Part shown: positions 35,252 to 43,056 of the stretch, in pieces
Layout of the letters: each line of letters starts with the position of its first letter
How positions within the stretch are numbered: position 1 is the first letter of the stretch
Origin: Streptomyces sp. NBC_01591
GTDB lineage: Bacteria; Actinomycetota; Actinomycetes; Streptomycetales; Streptomycetaceae
DNA: 64,000 nt
Direction of reading: 5' to 3'
Assembly: GCF_035918155.1 (NCBI RefSeq)
Contig: NZ_CP109327.1
Span: 7,750,001-7,814,000 of the forward strand
Program-made: the position numbers and the translations under genes
Notes under the pieces: generated by a model
Database searches by the model: none
Seen by the model: only the letters and a program-made list of their open reading frames with translations
Told to the model about the DNA's origin: nothing

Positions 35252-35815
35252 TCAGCGGTTCGCGGGGCGGTCCACCTCGCACCGGTCCTTGAAGCCCTGA
35301 CTGGTCAGGGCGAGGGCGGAATTCGTCCGGGAGCGCATGTTCTCCACCGCGACCATCGTCGTCAGCTCGACGAACGCCGCCTCGCCGAGCGCGGTCCGCA
35401 GCCGTTCCGCCGGCTCGTCGCCGACCTCCGGCGGGGTGAGGCTCATCGCCTCCGAGTACTCCATGACGTCACGCTCCAGCGGGGTGTACACCCCGCTCTC
35501 CCGCCACAACGGCACATCGCGCAGCTTGCGCGGGTCCATGCCGTGCCGGTGGTTCTCCAAGTAGCCGAAGTCCATGCACCAGCTGCAGCCGACGGTGGCC
35601 GCGGACGTCATCACGGCCAGCGCCTTGAGCTGCGGGTCCAGCTTCTTCCAGCGGCCCACCGCCAATTCGAGACGGGCCAGGGACCACAGCACCCCGGTGT
35701 GGTGGGCGTGGGCCCGTACGGGATCGACGACCTTGCCGTACGTACGGTTCGAGTACCACGACATGGCGCGGAAGAGGAGGGTGCGGGGCGGGTCGAGCGG
35801 GATTCGGGCGGCCAT
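35252..35815 (-). CDS. Carboxymuconolactone decarboxylase/AhpD-like protein
   Basis: The 187-aa all-helical protein has the redox CxxC pair in VGCSWCMDFG near residue 92, preceded by LKALAVMTSAA, the arrangement of the carboxymuconolactone decarboxylase fold. The His that follows four residues after the second Cys in AhpD is not present (Gly instead), so peroxidase-reductase activity is uncertain. ATG 35815 has AAGGAGA 8 nt before it; a longer frame up to 36052 lacks a site and has shadow-like composition. It is divergent from the F420-type gene, with 161 bp between them, and may be a TetR target. Confidence 0.82.
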   Translation of the reverse strand: MAARIPLDPPRTLLFRAMSWYSNRTYGKVVDPVRAHAHHTGVLWSLARLELAVGRWKKLDPQLKALAVMTSAATVGCSWCMDFGYLENHRHGMDPRKLRDVPLWRESGVYTPLERDVMEYSEAMSLTPPEVGDEPAERLRTALGEAAFVELTTMVAVENMRSRTNSALALTSQGFKDRCEVDRPANR

Positions 35816-35976
35816 GGCCGGTCTCCTTCGGTACGGCTCGGGTGCCGTCCGGCGGCGTCGAGGGACGCCGGCGGCGGGCTGTTTCCACCGATGCGACGGA
35901 CGAGGGGGCCGCGGATGTGACATGACGGTGCGGCCGGATGCGGAATCCTGCGGCGGGTACGGACGTTGGATCCGGC

Positions 35977-36417
35977 ATGACGGGATTCGACGCACGGCAG
36001 GAAGCGCTGCTCGGGCTGCTCGCCGAGGAGAACGGCGGCGTGCTCGTGACACTCAGGCGGGACGGCAGGCCCCAGCTGTCCAATGTCAATCACTTCTACT
36101 ACCCCAAGGAGCGCATCGTCCGCGTCTCGATCACCGACGACCGGGCGAAGACGAAGAACCTCCGGCGCGACCCCCGGGCGAGCTACCACGTCACCAGCGC
36201 GGACCGCTGGGCGTGGACGGTCGTGGACGCCACCGCGGAGCTGTCCCCGGTCGCCGCCGACACGCACGACGCGACGGTGGAGGAGCTCATCACGCTCTAC
36301 CGCGACGTCCAGGGCGAACACCCCGATTGGGACGACTACCGCAGTGCGATGGTCCGGGACCGGCGCATCGTGCTACGGCTGCGCATCGAGCACGTGTACG
36401 GGCAGCCGCGTGGCTGA
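35977..36417 (+). CDS. PPOX-class F420-dependent oxidoreductase-like protein
   Basis: The 146-aa split-barrel protein reads GGVLVTLRRDGRPQLSNVNHFYY near the N-terminus (in the pattern of FMN/F420 split barrels), then VRVSITDDRAKTKNLRRDPRASYHV, the cofactor-phosphate segment of F420-dependent Rv1155-like enzymes. It probably reduces a small molecule with F420H2. ATG 35977 was chosen as the start of the conserved domain, because the longer frame to 35938 adds a low-complexity tail; no strong ribosome site is visible, so a leaderless transcript is possible. It is divergent from the CMD-like gene. Confidence 0.85.
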   Translation: MTGFDARQEALLGLLAEENGGVLVTLRRDGRPQLSNVNHFYYPKERIVRVSITDDRAKTKNLRRDPRASYHVTSADRWAWTVVDATAELSPVAADTHDATVEELITLYRDVQGEHPDWDDYRSAMVRDRRIVLRLRIEHVYGQPRG

Positions 36418-36517
36418 CGCGGCCCGGTCCGGCCCGTCGGTCCCCGGGACCTTCCGCTCTCGCACTGTCGTACCCCCCGCCCATAATGAGACGACACCGA
36501 CTCCCCCAGGAGATGCT

Positions 36518-37717
36518 GTGACCGGCGCCGACCCCTTGCCTCCGCTCCGTACCCGGCTGCGTTCGCTGCGCCCCGCAGCATTCGGCGCGGACCCGGGCGG
36601 TGCCCGCATGGAGCGCATCCGCCGCTCGCCCAACTTCGCCGACGGCGTCTTCCAGAACCCGGTGGGGGCGCGGACCAGGCCGTCCGGATCCACCCTGGAG
36701 TTCGCGAAGGTCTACTTCCGCAAGGAAGAGCGGGCGCGCAGGGCGCCGACCGGCATCCTGCCCGTCCACGCCACGACCTACGCCGATCTTGCCGAGACGC
36801 CCGCCACGGGGCTGCGGCTCACCTGGATGGGCCATTCCAGTGTGCTCGCCGAGATCGACGGCCGACGGGTGCTCTTCGACCCGGTGTGGGGCGAGCGCTG
36901 TTCACCCTTCGTCTTCGCCGGGCCCAAGCGGCTGCACCCCGTGCCGCTGCCGCTGGCCGCGCTCGGGCCCGTGGACGCGGTGGTGATCTCCCACGACCAC
37001 TACGACCACCTCGATCTGCCGACGATCCGGGCCCTCGCCGGTACGGACACGGTGTTCGCCGTCCCGCTGGGTGTCGGCGCGCATCTGGAGCGGTGGGGCG
37101 TGTCCGCCGACCGGCTGCGCGAGCTGGACTGGAACGAGACCACGAAGATCGCCGGGATCAGTCTCACCGCCACCCCGGCGCGGCACTTCTGCGGCCGCGG
37201 CCTGCGCAATCAGCAGCACACGCTCTGGGCCTCCTGGGCTGTCGCCGGGCCCGAGCACCGGATCTACCACAGCGGAGACACCGGCTATTTCTCCGGCTTC
37301 AAGGACATCGGCGCCGAACACGGCCCGTTCGACGCGACGATGATCCAGATCGGCGCCTATTCCGAGTACTGGCCCGACATCCACATGACACCGGCCGAGG
37401 GCATGCGGGCCCATCTGGATCTCCAGGGCGGCGAGCCGCTCGGGGTGATGCTGCCGATCCACTGGGGCACCTTCAACCTGGCTCCGCACCCGTGGGCGGA
37501 GCCGGGGGAGTGGACGAAGGACGCTGCCGAGGAGGCCGGCCAGGCGGTGGCGTTCCCCCGTCCCGGCGAGCCGTTCGAGCCTGCGGGGAAGCTGCCTGCG
37601 GAGCCGTGGTGGCGGACTGTGTCGCATCCGATCGCGCACCCGTGGCGTCGCCCCCGTCGTGCCGACGCTGTGGCCGAGACGAGCAGCGGCGATCTCGACC
37701 TCGCGGGCGGGCGGTGA
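36518..37717 (+). CDS. MBL-fold metallo-hydrolase, NAPE-PLD-like
   Basis: The 399-aa protein has the metallo-beta-lactamase motif HDHYDHLD with H159, H161, D163 and H164, a WMGHSSVL strand before it, the H in PARHFCGRGLRN, the D in HSGDTGYF and the final LPIHWGTF, all ordered as in N-acyl phosphatidylethanolamine phospholipase D/UlaG-like proteins. CAGGAG lies 7 nt before the GTG at 36518; upstream in-frame starts fall inside the F420 gene. A signal peptide is absent. The substrate is unknown: a phosphodiester is likely from family membership. Downstream sequence is decayed. Confidence 0.88.
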   Translation: MTGADPLPPLRTRLRSLRPAAFGADPGGARMERIRRSPNFADGVFQNPVGARTRPSGSTLEFAKVYFRKEERARRAPTGILPVHATTYADLAETPATGLRLTWMGHSSVLAEIDGRRVLFDPVWGERCSPFVFAGPKRLHPVPLPLAALGPVDAVVISHDHYDHLDLPTIRALAGTDTVFAVPLGVGAHLERWGVSADRLRELDWNETTKIAGISLTATPARHFCGRGLRNQQHTLWASWAVAGPEHRIYHSGDTGYFSGFKDIGAEHGPFDATMIQIGAYSEYWPDIHMTPAEGMRAHLDLQGGEPLGVMLPIHWGTFNLAPHPWAEPGEWTKDAAEEAGQAVAFPRPGEPFEPAGKLPAEPWWRTVSHPIAHPWRRPRRADAVAETSSGDLDLAGGR

Positions 37718-37982
37718 CGTCGATCGGGGGCGACCTTGCCGAGGTCGTGCGGATGCTGGGAGCTTCTCCCGCCCGAAGGGCGCGAGCGTGTGCTGCGAGC
37801 CTTGGGCAGTGCAGCCGTCGCTCGATGCTGTCGACGAACGCGTCGACGCCGCACTCCTGCCGTGGAGCTATGCCTACCGCAAGGGGCTGAGCCTGAGGGA
37901 TCGGCTGCACGATCCGGCTCTGCTTCTGGACGACGGGGCTTGCTGGGCGCTGGCAACGGCGGGGTCGTATAGGTCGCCCTGA
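37718..37982 (+). pseudogene. Frameshifted coding remnant, possibly from a reverse transcriptase
   Basis: Protein-like segments occur in successive frames with no intact gene: GDLAEVVRMLG near 37727, LLPPEGRERVLRALGSAAV near 37763-37818, and SLDAVDERVDAALLPWSYAYRKGLSLRDRL near 37819-37910 (in blocks). The last resembles the region of actinobacterial retron/CRISPR-type reverse transcriptases that reads like WSYAYRPGLG, just before the first catalytic Asp; no YxDD motif remains. The assignment is from pattern memory and weak. The stretch begins right at the MBL gene stop and ends before the TIR fragment. Confidence 0.25.
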
Positions 37983-38002
37983 CGTCAGCTCCAGAGGCGC
38001 GC

Positions 38003-38302
38003 GTGACAGATGGTAACCATGTATCACCCAGCGTTTTCATTAGTTGCCGGAATTCCGACTCACGCGCAGCTGCTGCCATCGCCAAGGAGCTCGCGAGGTA
38101 TCACTTCGATGTGTGGGCGGCCGAGTCAGGTGCAGACCTGTTGCAGAAGCTGCGTCTGTCCATCCAATCGGCCGACGCGTTCAATGTATCGATCAGTGAC
38201 CTACTGAGGTTGAACTCGTGGTCTCGTCGTCACTTGGTGAAGACGAGACTGACGTTGTGTCCGCCGAACCCGAACGAGTTGGCCAGCGCGGCAGACCACT
38301 GA
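38003..38302 (+). pseudogene. Truncated TIR-domain protein
   Basis: From GTG 38003 the first 63 residues match the start of a TIR domain: SVFISCRNSDSRAAAAIAKEL, then YHFDVWAAESGADLLQKLRLSIQSADAFNVSIS in sequence. The usual strand, helix and second strand of TIR are seen, but the similarity stops near 38200. The remaining residues are translated from a direct-repeat sequence and the antisense of the fabF end. Base composition is poorer in G+C than the neighbours. TIR proteins signal in anti-phage defence or cleave NAD; this one lacks the catalytic half and should be inactive. Confidence 0.6.
38206..38222. repeat. Direct repeat, left copy flanking fabF
   Basis: GAGGTTGAACTCGTGGT at 38206-38222 recurs as GAGGTTGGACTCGTGGT at 39583-39599 in the same orientation (16 of 17 identical). 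The left copy sits at the point where TIR similarity ends and just before the fabF stop codon. Confidence 0.7.
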
Positions 38303-39444
38303 CCGGTGCGCCGCTCACCGCGCACCACGTCCAGTTCCACGCGCGGGTCGAGTTCGTCGAGGTTGCGCGTGGCCGGCACGGTGCCGTTCTTGAGCGCGAA
38401 CAGAGCGGCCATGGCGCCAATCGTTCCGGACGCGCCCATCATGTGACCTGTCATCGACTTTGTCGCCGTCACCGCAGCGTGGCTGCCGATCACTCGGCCG
38501 ATCGCCTCGGCCTCCGCCAGGTCACCGGACTCCGTCGAGGTGGCGTGGGCGTGCACGACCCCAATGTCCGCCGGGGCCAGGCCGGCGTCGCGCAGCGCCA
38601 GTTCCATGGCGAAGGCCTGGCCTTCCGCGTCGGAGGCCGTGATGTGGTTCGCGCTCGAACTCACGGCACTGCCGGCCAGCGTGCCGTAGGCGCGTGCTCC
38701 ACGGGCCCGGGCGAACTCGGCGCGTTCGAGCACCATCATCCCCGCGCCCTCGCCCATAACGAACCCGGACCGCTTGACGTCGAACGGGCGGGACACGGTC
38801 TCTGGGTCCACGGACTGCGTCGAGAGGGCCTTCATCTGGGCGAATGCCGCGATGGTGAAGGGGTGCAGGCATGCCTCCACCCCACCTGCGACGACCGCGT
38901 CCGCCCGCCCGCTGCGGATCAGATCCTGCCCCAGGGCGAGGGCCTCTGCCCCGGACGCACAGGCACTCACCAGAGTCCTGGCGCCTCCCTTCGCGCCCAG
39001 GTCCATGCTCACCCAAGCAGCCGGCCCGTTGGGCATCAGCATGGGGACCGTGAACGGCGACAGCCGGCGAATCCCGGCGCGTTCGAAGACGTCGTCCTGC
39101 CCCAGCGTGGTGAGGACACCACCGGTCCCAGTACCAATGACGACGGCGAATCTTTCCGGCTCGACCTGCGGAGCACCGGCGTCCTGCCAAGCTTCGCGCG
39201 CACTGAGGATGGCGACCTGCTCACCGCGGTCCAGCTTCCTGGCCTCGGCCCTCGGAAGCAGGGCGGCAGGGTCCACCGTGAGCCCGGCCGCAACGTGCAC
39301 GGGCAGGTCCGCGGCCCACTCCTCCTCCAGGAAACGCACCCCCGACTTACCGTCCAGCAGCCCCGACCACGACGACGGCGCATCGGCTCCCAGCGGCGTC
39401 ATCGCACCGACGCCCGTCACCAGCACACGACCGTTACGGGTCAC
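38230..39444 (-). CDS. fabF: Stand-alone beta-ketoacyl-ACP synthase II (FabF-like)
   Basis: The 404-aa ketosynthase has the catalytic triad: Cys162 in VSACASGAEA, His in VHAHATSTESGD, and His in KSMTGHMMGASG, plus the glycine-rich NSFGFGGHN end. Length and spacing are normal for FabF/KasA. AAGGAGG lies 7 nt before the GTG at 39444. No acyl carrier protein, ketoreductase or polyketide gene is nearby, so it is not part of a biosynthetic cluster. Housekeeping fab genes are elsewhere; an extra copy might provide a drug-insensitive target or special acyl chains. It lies between direct repeats and decayed mobile DNA. Confidence 0.9.
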   Translation of the reverse strand: MTRNGRVLVTGVGAMTPLGADAPSSWSGLLDGKSGVRFLEEEWAADLPVHVAAGLTVDPAALLPRAEARKLDRGEQVAILSAREAWQDAGAPQVEPERFAVVIGTGTGGVLTTLGQDDVFERAGIRRLSPFTVPMLMPNGPAAWVSMDLGAKGGARTLVSACASGAEALALGQDLIRSGRADAVVAGGVEACLHPFTIAAFAQMKALSTQSVDPETVSRPFDVKRSGFVMGEGAGMMVLERAEFARARGARAYGTLAGSAVSSSANHITASDAEGQAFAMELALRDAGLAPADIGVVHAHATSTESGDLAEAEAIGRVIGSHAAVTATKSMTGHMMGASGTIGAMAALFALKNGTVPATRNLDELDPRVELDVVRGERRTGQWSAALANSFGFGGHNVSLVFTK

Positions 39445-39462
39445 ACGAGCCTCCTTGAATTG

Positions 39463-39475
39463 TGTAGATGCTACA
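39463..39475. promoter_or_regulatory. Small inverted repeat upstream of fabF
   Basis: TGTAG-ATG-CTACA lies 19 bp before the fabF start codon, in A/T-richer DNA. It could be an operator or a mRNA leader hairpin. Confidence 0.35.
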
Positions 39476-39582
39476 TAGTGCCTGACTTGCCTTCATGGAG
39501 ATCATGCCAGCGCTCAGAAGGGAAGTCAGGGTAGGAGTCGACCGATTCGAAAGCGAGAGATTGTCCTATTCCAACAATTAAC

Positions 39583-39599
39583 GAGGTTGGACTCGTGGT
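39583..39599. repeat. Direct repeat, right copy flanking fabF
   Basis: GAGGTTGGACTCGTGGT, matching the copy at 38206-38222 with one difference. It lies 48 bp before the start codon of the IS630-type transposase stub and may be part of the terminal region of that element. Confidence 0.7.
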
Positions 39600-39646
39600 G
39601 GTCGTAGAAGCTGACGGCTGGTCACCTGCTGGGGTATCACCGGGGC

Positions 39647-39900
39647 ATGAGGTATCCACAAGGGGGCGGGTTGACCGCCGAACGGCAGGAGTTCCGCGAG
39701 GGGTTACGGCTCCAGGCTGCGGATCGGTTCGCCCTGGATGAGGCGAGTGCGGTGATTGCAAAGGACCTGTCCGGGTGCCGCTTGCGCCCGGGATGGCGGG
39801 GCCGGCGCTCCACCTTCGGCGGCAGCCGCTCGATCACCGCCCACGGCTTCGGCCGAGCCGCCCCATACCTCCCGGATCGTCAGTTGCGGAGTGATTCAAC
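39647..39900 (+). pseudogene. IS630-type transposase fragment
   Basis: The frame opens MRYPQGGGLTAERQEFREGL and continues LQAADRFALDEASAVIAKDLSG, the start of the winged helix-turn-helix of Streptomyces IS630-family transposases. Similarity is then lost after about 42 residues; a short AHGFGRA echo near 39840-39860 may come from a later part of the protein, implying an internal deletion. The DDE catalytic domain is absent. It marks past transposition beside the fabF island. Confidence 0.6.
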
Positions 39901-39932
39901 CACCTTGAAGATCATTTCGTCAGGAGTTCATA

Positions 39933-39959
39933 GGCCCGTCCGGAACGACCGGACGGGCC
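39933..39959. terminator. Hairpin before the conservon
   Basis: A perfect 11-bp stem (39933-39943 and 39949-39959) with a 5-nt loop. It separates the decayed island from the conservon. The following 300 bp to 40260 has no gene and should contain the conservon promoter, but I cannot place its boxes. Confidence 0.75.
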
Positions 39960-40260
39960 GCGCCGTTTCGTGTGCTCATGGGTTCACTCCGATCGGCCAT
40001 TCGGGTGTCGGCCGACCAGGTGTCAATGCGGAGTAATCGGTCTCTTGTGCGGGCGGTCATACCAGAGCGGGACGGATGGCGGGCAAGTTCGACAACTGCC
40101 CGCCGCACCCGCGTGATTGACGACTACCGTGTGTTGCCGGTGATCAACGGTGGGCTCATAACTTTCGAGCCTGCCCGACCGATGATCCGAGCCTGACCGA
40201 CCACCGTAGGTGCCACCGCAGGAACGCCGATTCCTGGTGCCCCACGTACCGAGGACACTG

Positions 40261-42240
40261 ATGTCTCAACTTCGCGCACCCGAAGGGCGACCGGAACGCC
40301 GAGAGGGCGGACGGCACGGCCGACCGGGTGCCCGTTCCCACTCGGCCACGGGCAGGCCGCGCGCCGCCCAGCCGTCCCCCGAGGCGCGTATACGCCCCCA
40401 ACTCCTGCGCACCGCGGTGCTGCCGACCGTCGTGGCGGTACTGAGCGGAGCCGCAGCGGTCATTTTCACCGCCCGCTCCACCGGAGCCCGGCCCTCCACC
40501 GAACTCTGGATCGCGCTGGGCGCGGCCGGAGCCCTGGCGCTCGCCGCGGTGCTGGCCGCGTACCTCGCCGCCAACCGCGTCGCCACCACCGTCTTCGGCC
40601 GCTGTCTGGCGCTCCGTCGCGCCAGCGCCCAGGGCCAGGCCGAACTGCAGCGGGTGCTGGAACAACTCCGCAACGGCGAACCGGTCCCCGCACGCAGGCC
40701 CGCACAGCCCGCCGCTCCGGGCAGTGATGCCTTCGAGCTGCTCGCCCAGGAACTCGGCCGCCAGCAGGAGGTCGCCGTGGCCGCGGTCGTCCAGGCGTCC
40801 CGGCTCTCCGACCATTCCGGCGAGGACCAGAAGGTCGAGGTCTTCGTCAATCTCGCCCGTCGGCTGCAATCACTCGTGCACCGCGAGATCCAGCTGCTCG
40901 ACGAGCTGGAGCACGAGGTCGAGGACCCCGATCTGCTCAAGGGCCTCTTCCACGTCGACCATCTCGCCACCCGCATCCGCAGGTACGCCGAGAACCTCGC
41001 CGTCCTCGGTGGCGCCGTCTCCCGGCGGCAGTGGAGCAACCCGGTCACCATGACCGAGGTCCTGCGCTCGGCGATCGCCGAGGTCGAGCAGTATCCACGG
41101 GTCAAGCTCGTGCCGCCGATCGACGGCACGCTGCGCGGCCACGCCGTGGCGGACGTGATCCATCTGCTGGCCGAACTGGTGGAGAACGCGACCGTGTTCT
41201 CCGCCCCGCACACCCAAGTGCTGCTGCGCGCCCAGCAGGTCACCGCAGGACTGGCCCTCGAGGTGGAGGACCGGGGACTCGGCATGCCGGGCAACGAGCA
41301 GAAGCGGATGAACGCCCTGCTCGCCGACCCCGACCAGGTCAACGTGGCCCATCTGCTGCAGGACGGCCGGATCGGACTGTTCGTCGTCGCGTCACTGGCC
41401 CGCCGGCACGGCATCGCGGTCCGGCTGCAGAGCAACATCTACGGAGGCACGCAGGCCGTACTCGTCCTCCCGCAGTCCCTGCTGGGCGTGGACGGGGCCG
41501 CTCCGGCCGAGGGCGGCGCAGCCCCGGTCCCGCCCCCGGGTCCCGTGCACCGTCCACCGGCACAGGAGGGAAGGGGCAGCCACCACAACCCGAACCCGAA
41601 CCCGAACCCGAACCCGATCCTGAACCCAGGCCCGAGCACCGCACCGGGTTCGCAGCCGAGCACCGGCCGTCAGCCGTACGTCCCCAGCCAACCGCTGCGC
41701 CTGCATCAACCGCCCCAGCAGGCACAGGGCCAGGGCGAGGCCCCACCGCTCCCGCTGCGTGCCGAGCGCCTCGACCGTCCCACCGCAGCCGAGGACGTCC
41801 CCGGAAGCCGGCCCACGGACGACGCCCTCGACGCTCTCGACGCCGAGCCCGGAGTCGTGCGTGGCACCATGGGCCGCCCCCAACTGCCCCGGCGCGCCAA
41901 CCAGGAGCACCTGGTCCCGCAGCTCAGGGAGGCGCCGGCCCCGCGTACCGAGGGCGAGCAGGTCCTGCACGATCCGGGGCTCGTGGCGGCCTTCCGGCGA
42001 GGCATCGAACTCGCCGAGGCCCGCAGCGAATCCGAGGCCGACACCGCCCCGGATTCGGAGCCGGACACGGGGCTCGAAGCGGCAGCGGACCCGCAGGCCT
42101 GGCAGCCCCGGGCCCCGCTCGAACCGCTGCCGGTACGCGGACTCACCGCGACCGTCGCACCGTACCCCTCGGGCCCGGCCCCGGATCCGGACGCGGCCCT
42201 GGCCAACGACCCCCTCGAAACGAACACCTCCAAGGAGTAG
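40261..42240 (+). CDS. cvnA: Conservon histidine kinase-like sensor CvnA
   Basis: The 659-aa protein has two hydrophobic segments (about 45-70 and 82-108), a helical linker with ESR-like Gln/Arg repeats, and an ATPase domain of the histidine-kinase type (about 270-400) with ELVENATVFSAP (N-box) and EVEDRGLGMP plus GRIGLFVVASLARRHG. The phospho-accepting His is not obvious. The C-terminal 260 residues are Pro/Gln/Glu-rich and disordered, including five Asn-Pro repeats. CvnA senses the surface signal for the CvnB-D modules. The ATG at 40261 follows GAGGAC. The first gene of the operon. Confidence 0.92.
   Translation: MSQLRAPEGRPERREGGRHGRPGARSHSATGRPRAAQPSPEARIRPQLLRTAVLPTVVAVLSGAAAVIFTARSTGARPSTELWIALGAAGALALAAVLAAYLAANRVATTVFGRCLALRRASAQGQAELQRVLEQLRNGEPVPARRPAQPAAPGSDAFELLAQELGRQQEVAVAAVVQASRLSDHSGEDQKVEVFVNLARRLQSLVHREIQLLDELEHEVEDPDLLKGLFHVDHLATRIRRYAENLAVLGGAVSRRQWSNPVTMTEVLRSAIAEVEQYPRVKLVPPIDGTLRGHAVADVIHLLAELVENATVFSAPHTQVLLRAQQVTAGLALEVEDRGLGMPGNEQKRMNALLADPDQVNVAHLLQDGRIGLFVVASLARRHGIAVRLQSNIYGGTQAVLVLPQSLLGVDGAAPAEGGAAPVPPPGPVHRPPAQEGRGSHHNPNPNPNPNPILNPGPSTAPGSQPSTGRQPYVPSQPLRLHQPPQQAQGQGEAPPLPLRAERLDRPTAAEDVPGSRPTDDALDALDAEPGVVRGTMGRPQLPRRANQEHLVPQLREAPAPRTEGEQVLHDPGLVAAFRRGIELAEARSESEADTAPDSEPDTGLEAAADPQAWQPRAPLEPLPVRGLTATVAPYPSGPAPDPDAALANDPLETNTSKE
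41587..41616 (+). repeat. Hexanucleotide repeat AACCCG x5 coding for Asn-Pro repeats in CvnA
   Basis: Five perfect AACCCG units encode an in-frame (Asn-Pro)5 run in the disordered CvnA tail. The unit is a multiple of 3, so copy changes would only alter tail length. Confidence 0.9.
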
Positions 42241-42247
42241 ATGCACC

Positions 42248-42682
42248 ATGGCGACCGATATGCCGTCCGGTCAGGTCTCGGACCTCGACTGGCTGCTGAG
42301 CGGACTGGTCCAGCGTGTCCCGTACACACGCAGCGCGGTTCTCCTCTCCGCCGACGGGCTGGTGAAATCCCTTCATGGCATGGACGCCGACAGCGCCGAC
42401 CACATGGCGGCGCTGGCCGCGGGCCTGTACTCGCTCGGTCGCAGCGCGGGCGCGCGCTTCGGCGACAGCGGCGAGGTACGGCAGGTGGTGGTCGAGCTCG
42501 ACTCGACCCTGCTGTTCGTCTCCACCGCCGGGTCCGGCACCTGCCTCGCCGTCCTCGCCGGACGCGAGGCGGACGCGGCGGTGCTCGGTTACGAGATGAC
42601 CATGCTGGTCAAGAGCGTCCGGCCCTATCTGATGACACCTGTGAGACAAGCGGCCGGGACACCGGGCGCCACGGGGCTGTGA
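42248..42682 (+). CDS. cvnB: Conservon roadblock/LC7 protein CvnB
   Basis: The 144-aa protein has the roadblock/LC7 fold: DLDWLLSGLVQRVPYTRSAVLLSADG (in parts), then a central helix and the paired strands VRQVVVELDSTLLFVSTAG and CLAVLAG. MglB-like roadblock proteins act on Ras-like GTPases as scaffolds or activators, so CvnB probably contacts the CvnD GTPase. AAGGAG lies 10 nt before ATG 42248. The stop overlaps the cvnC start (GTGA). Confidence 0.93.
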   Translation: MATDMPSGQVSDLDWLLSGLVQRVPYTRSAVLLSADGLVKSLHGMDADSADHMAALAAGLYSLGRSAGARFGDSGEVRQVVVELDSTLLFVSTAGSGTCLAVLAGREADAAVLGYEMTMLVKSVRPYLMTPVRQAAGTPGATGL

Positions 42683-43056
42683 GGGTGTCGGTCCCGCAGG
42701 ACGGGCCGCTGCTCGACGACGCGGCCGGCCGGCTCATCCGCCCGTACACCGTGAGCAACGGTCGTACCCGTCCTACGGCCGTGCTCGATCTGCTCTCCCT
42801 GATCATGGCCACGGGGACCGAGCCACAGATGCATCTCGGCCCCGAGCACTCCGTTGCGCTGGGACTGTGCGGCGGCCCCACATCGGTGGCCGAGATCGCC
42901 GCCCACCTGCGGTTGCCCGCGGTCGTCACCAAGGTGCTCGTCTCCGACCTGGTCGACTGCGGGGCAGTGACCGCGCACCCGCCCGCCTTCCACGACATGC
43001 CCACCGACCGATCTCTGCTGGAGGCAGTGCTCGATGGCTTACGACGACAGCTCTGA
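42679..43056 (+). CDS. cvnC: Conservon DUF742 protein CvnC
   Basis: The 125-aa protein matches the DUF742 family: an N-terminal LIRPYTVSNGRTRPTAVLDLLSLI pattern in parts and a winged-helix-like SVAEIAAHLRLPAVVTKVLVSDLVDCGAV with a C-terminal FHDMPTDRSLLEAVLDGLRRL end. It is found only beside CvnA, B and D. GTG 42679 overlaps the cvnB stop, and its 3' end overlaps cvnD by 23 nt, so the three are co-translated. Confidence 0.93.
   Translation: MRVSVPQDGPLLDDAAGRLIRPYTVSNGRTRPTAVLDLLSLIMATGTEPQMHLGPEHSVALGLCGGPTSVAEIAAHLRLPAVVTKVLVSDLVDCGAVTAHPPAFHDMPTDRSLLEAVLDGLRRQL

Noticed and set aside
37718..37982. An active retron or CRISPR-associated reverse transcriptase
   Set aside because: No YxDD motif, no continuous frame and no msr/msd-like RNA; only a possible decayed fragment.
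38230..39444. Start of a polyketide gene cluster
   Set aside because: There is only one ketosynthase; no ACP, chain-length factor, ketoreductase or acyltransferase lies nearby.
39471..39837. Minus-strand reading frames opposite the IS630 stub
   Set aside because: They have no recognisable domain and composition typical of antisense frames in high-GC DNA.
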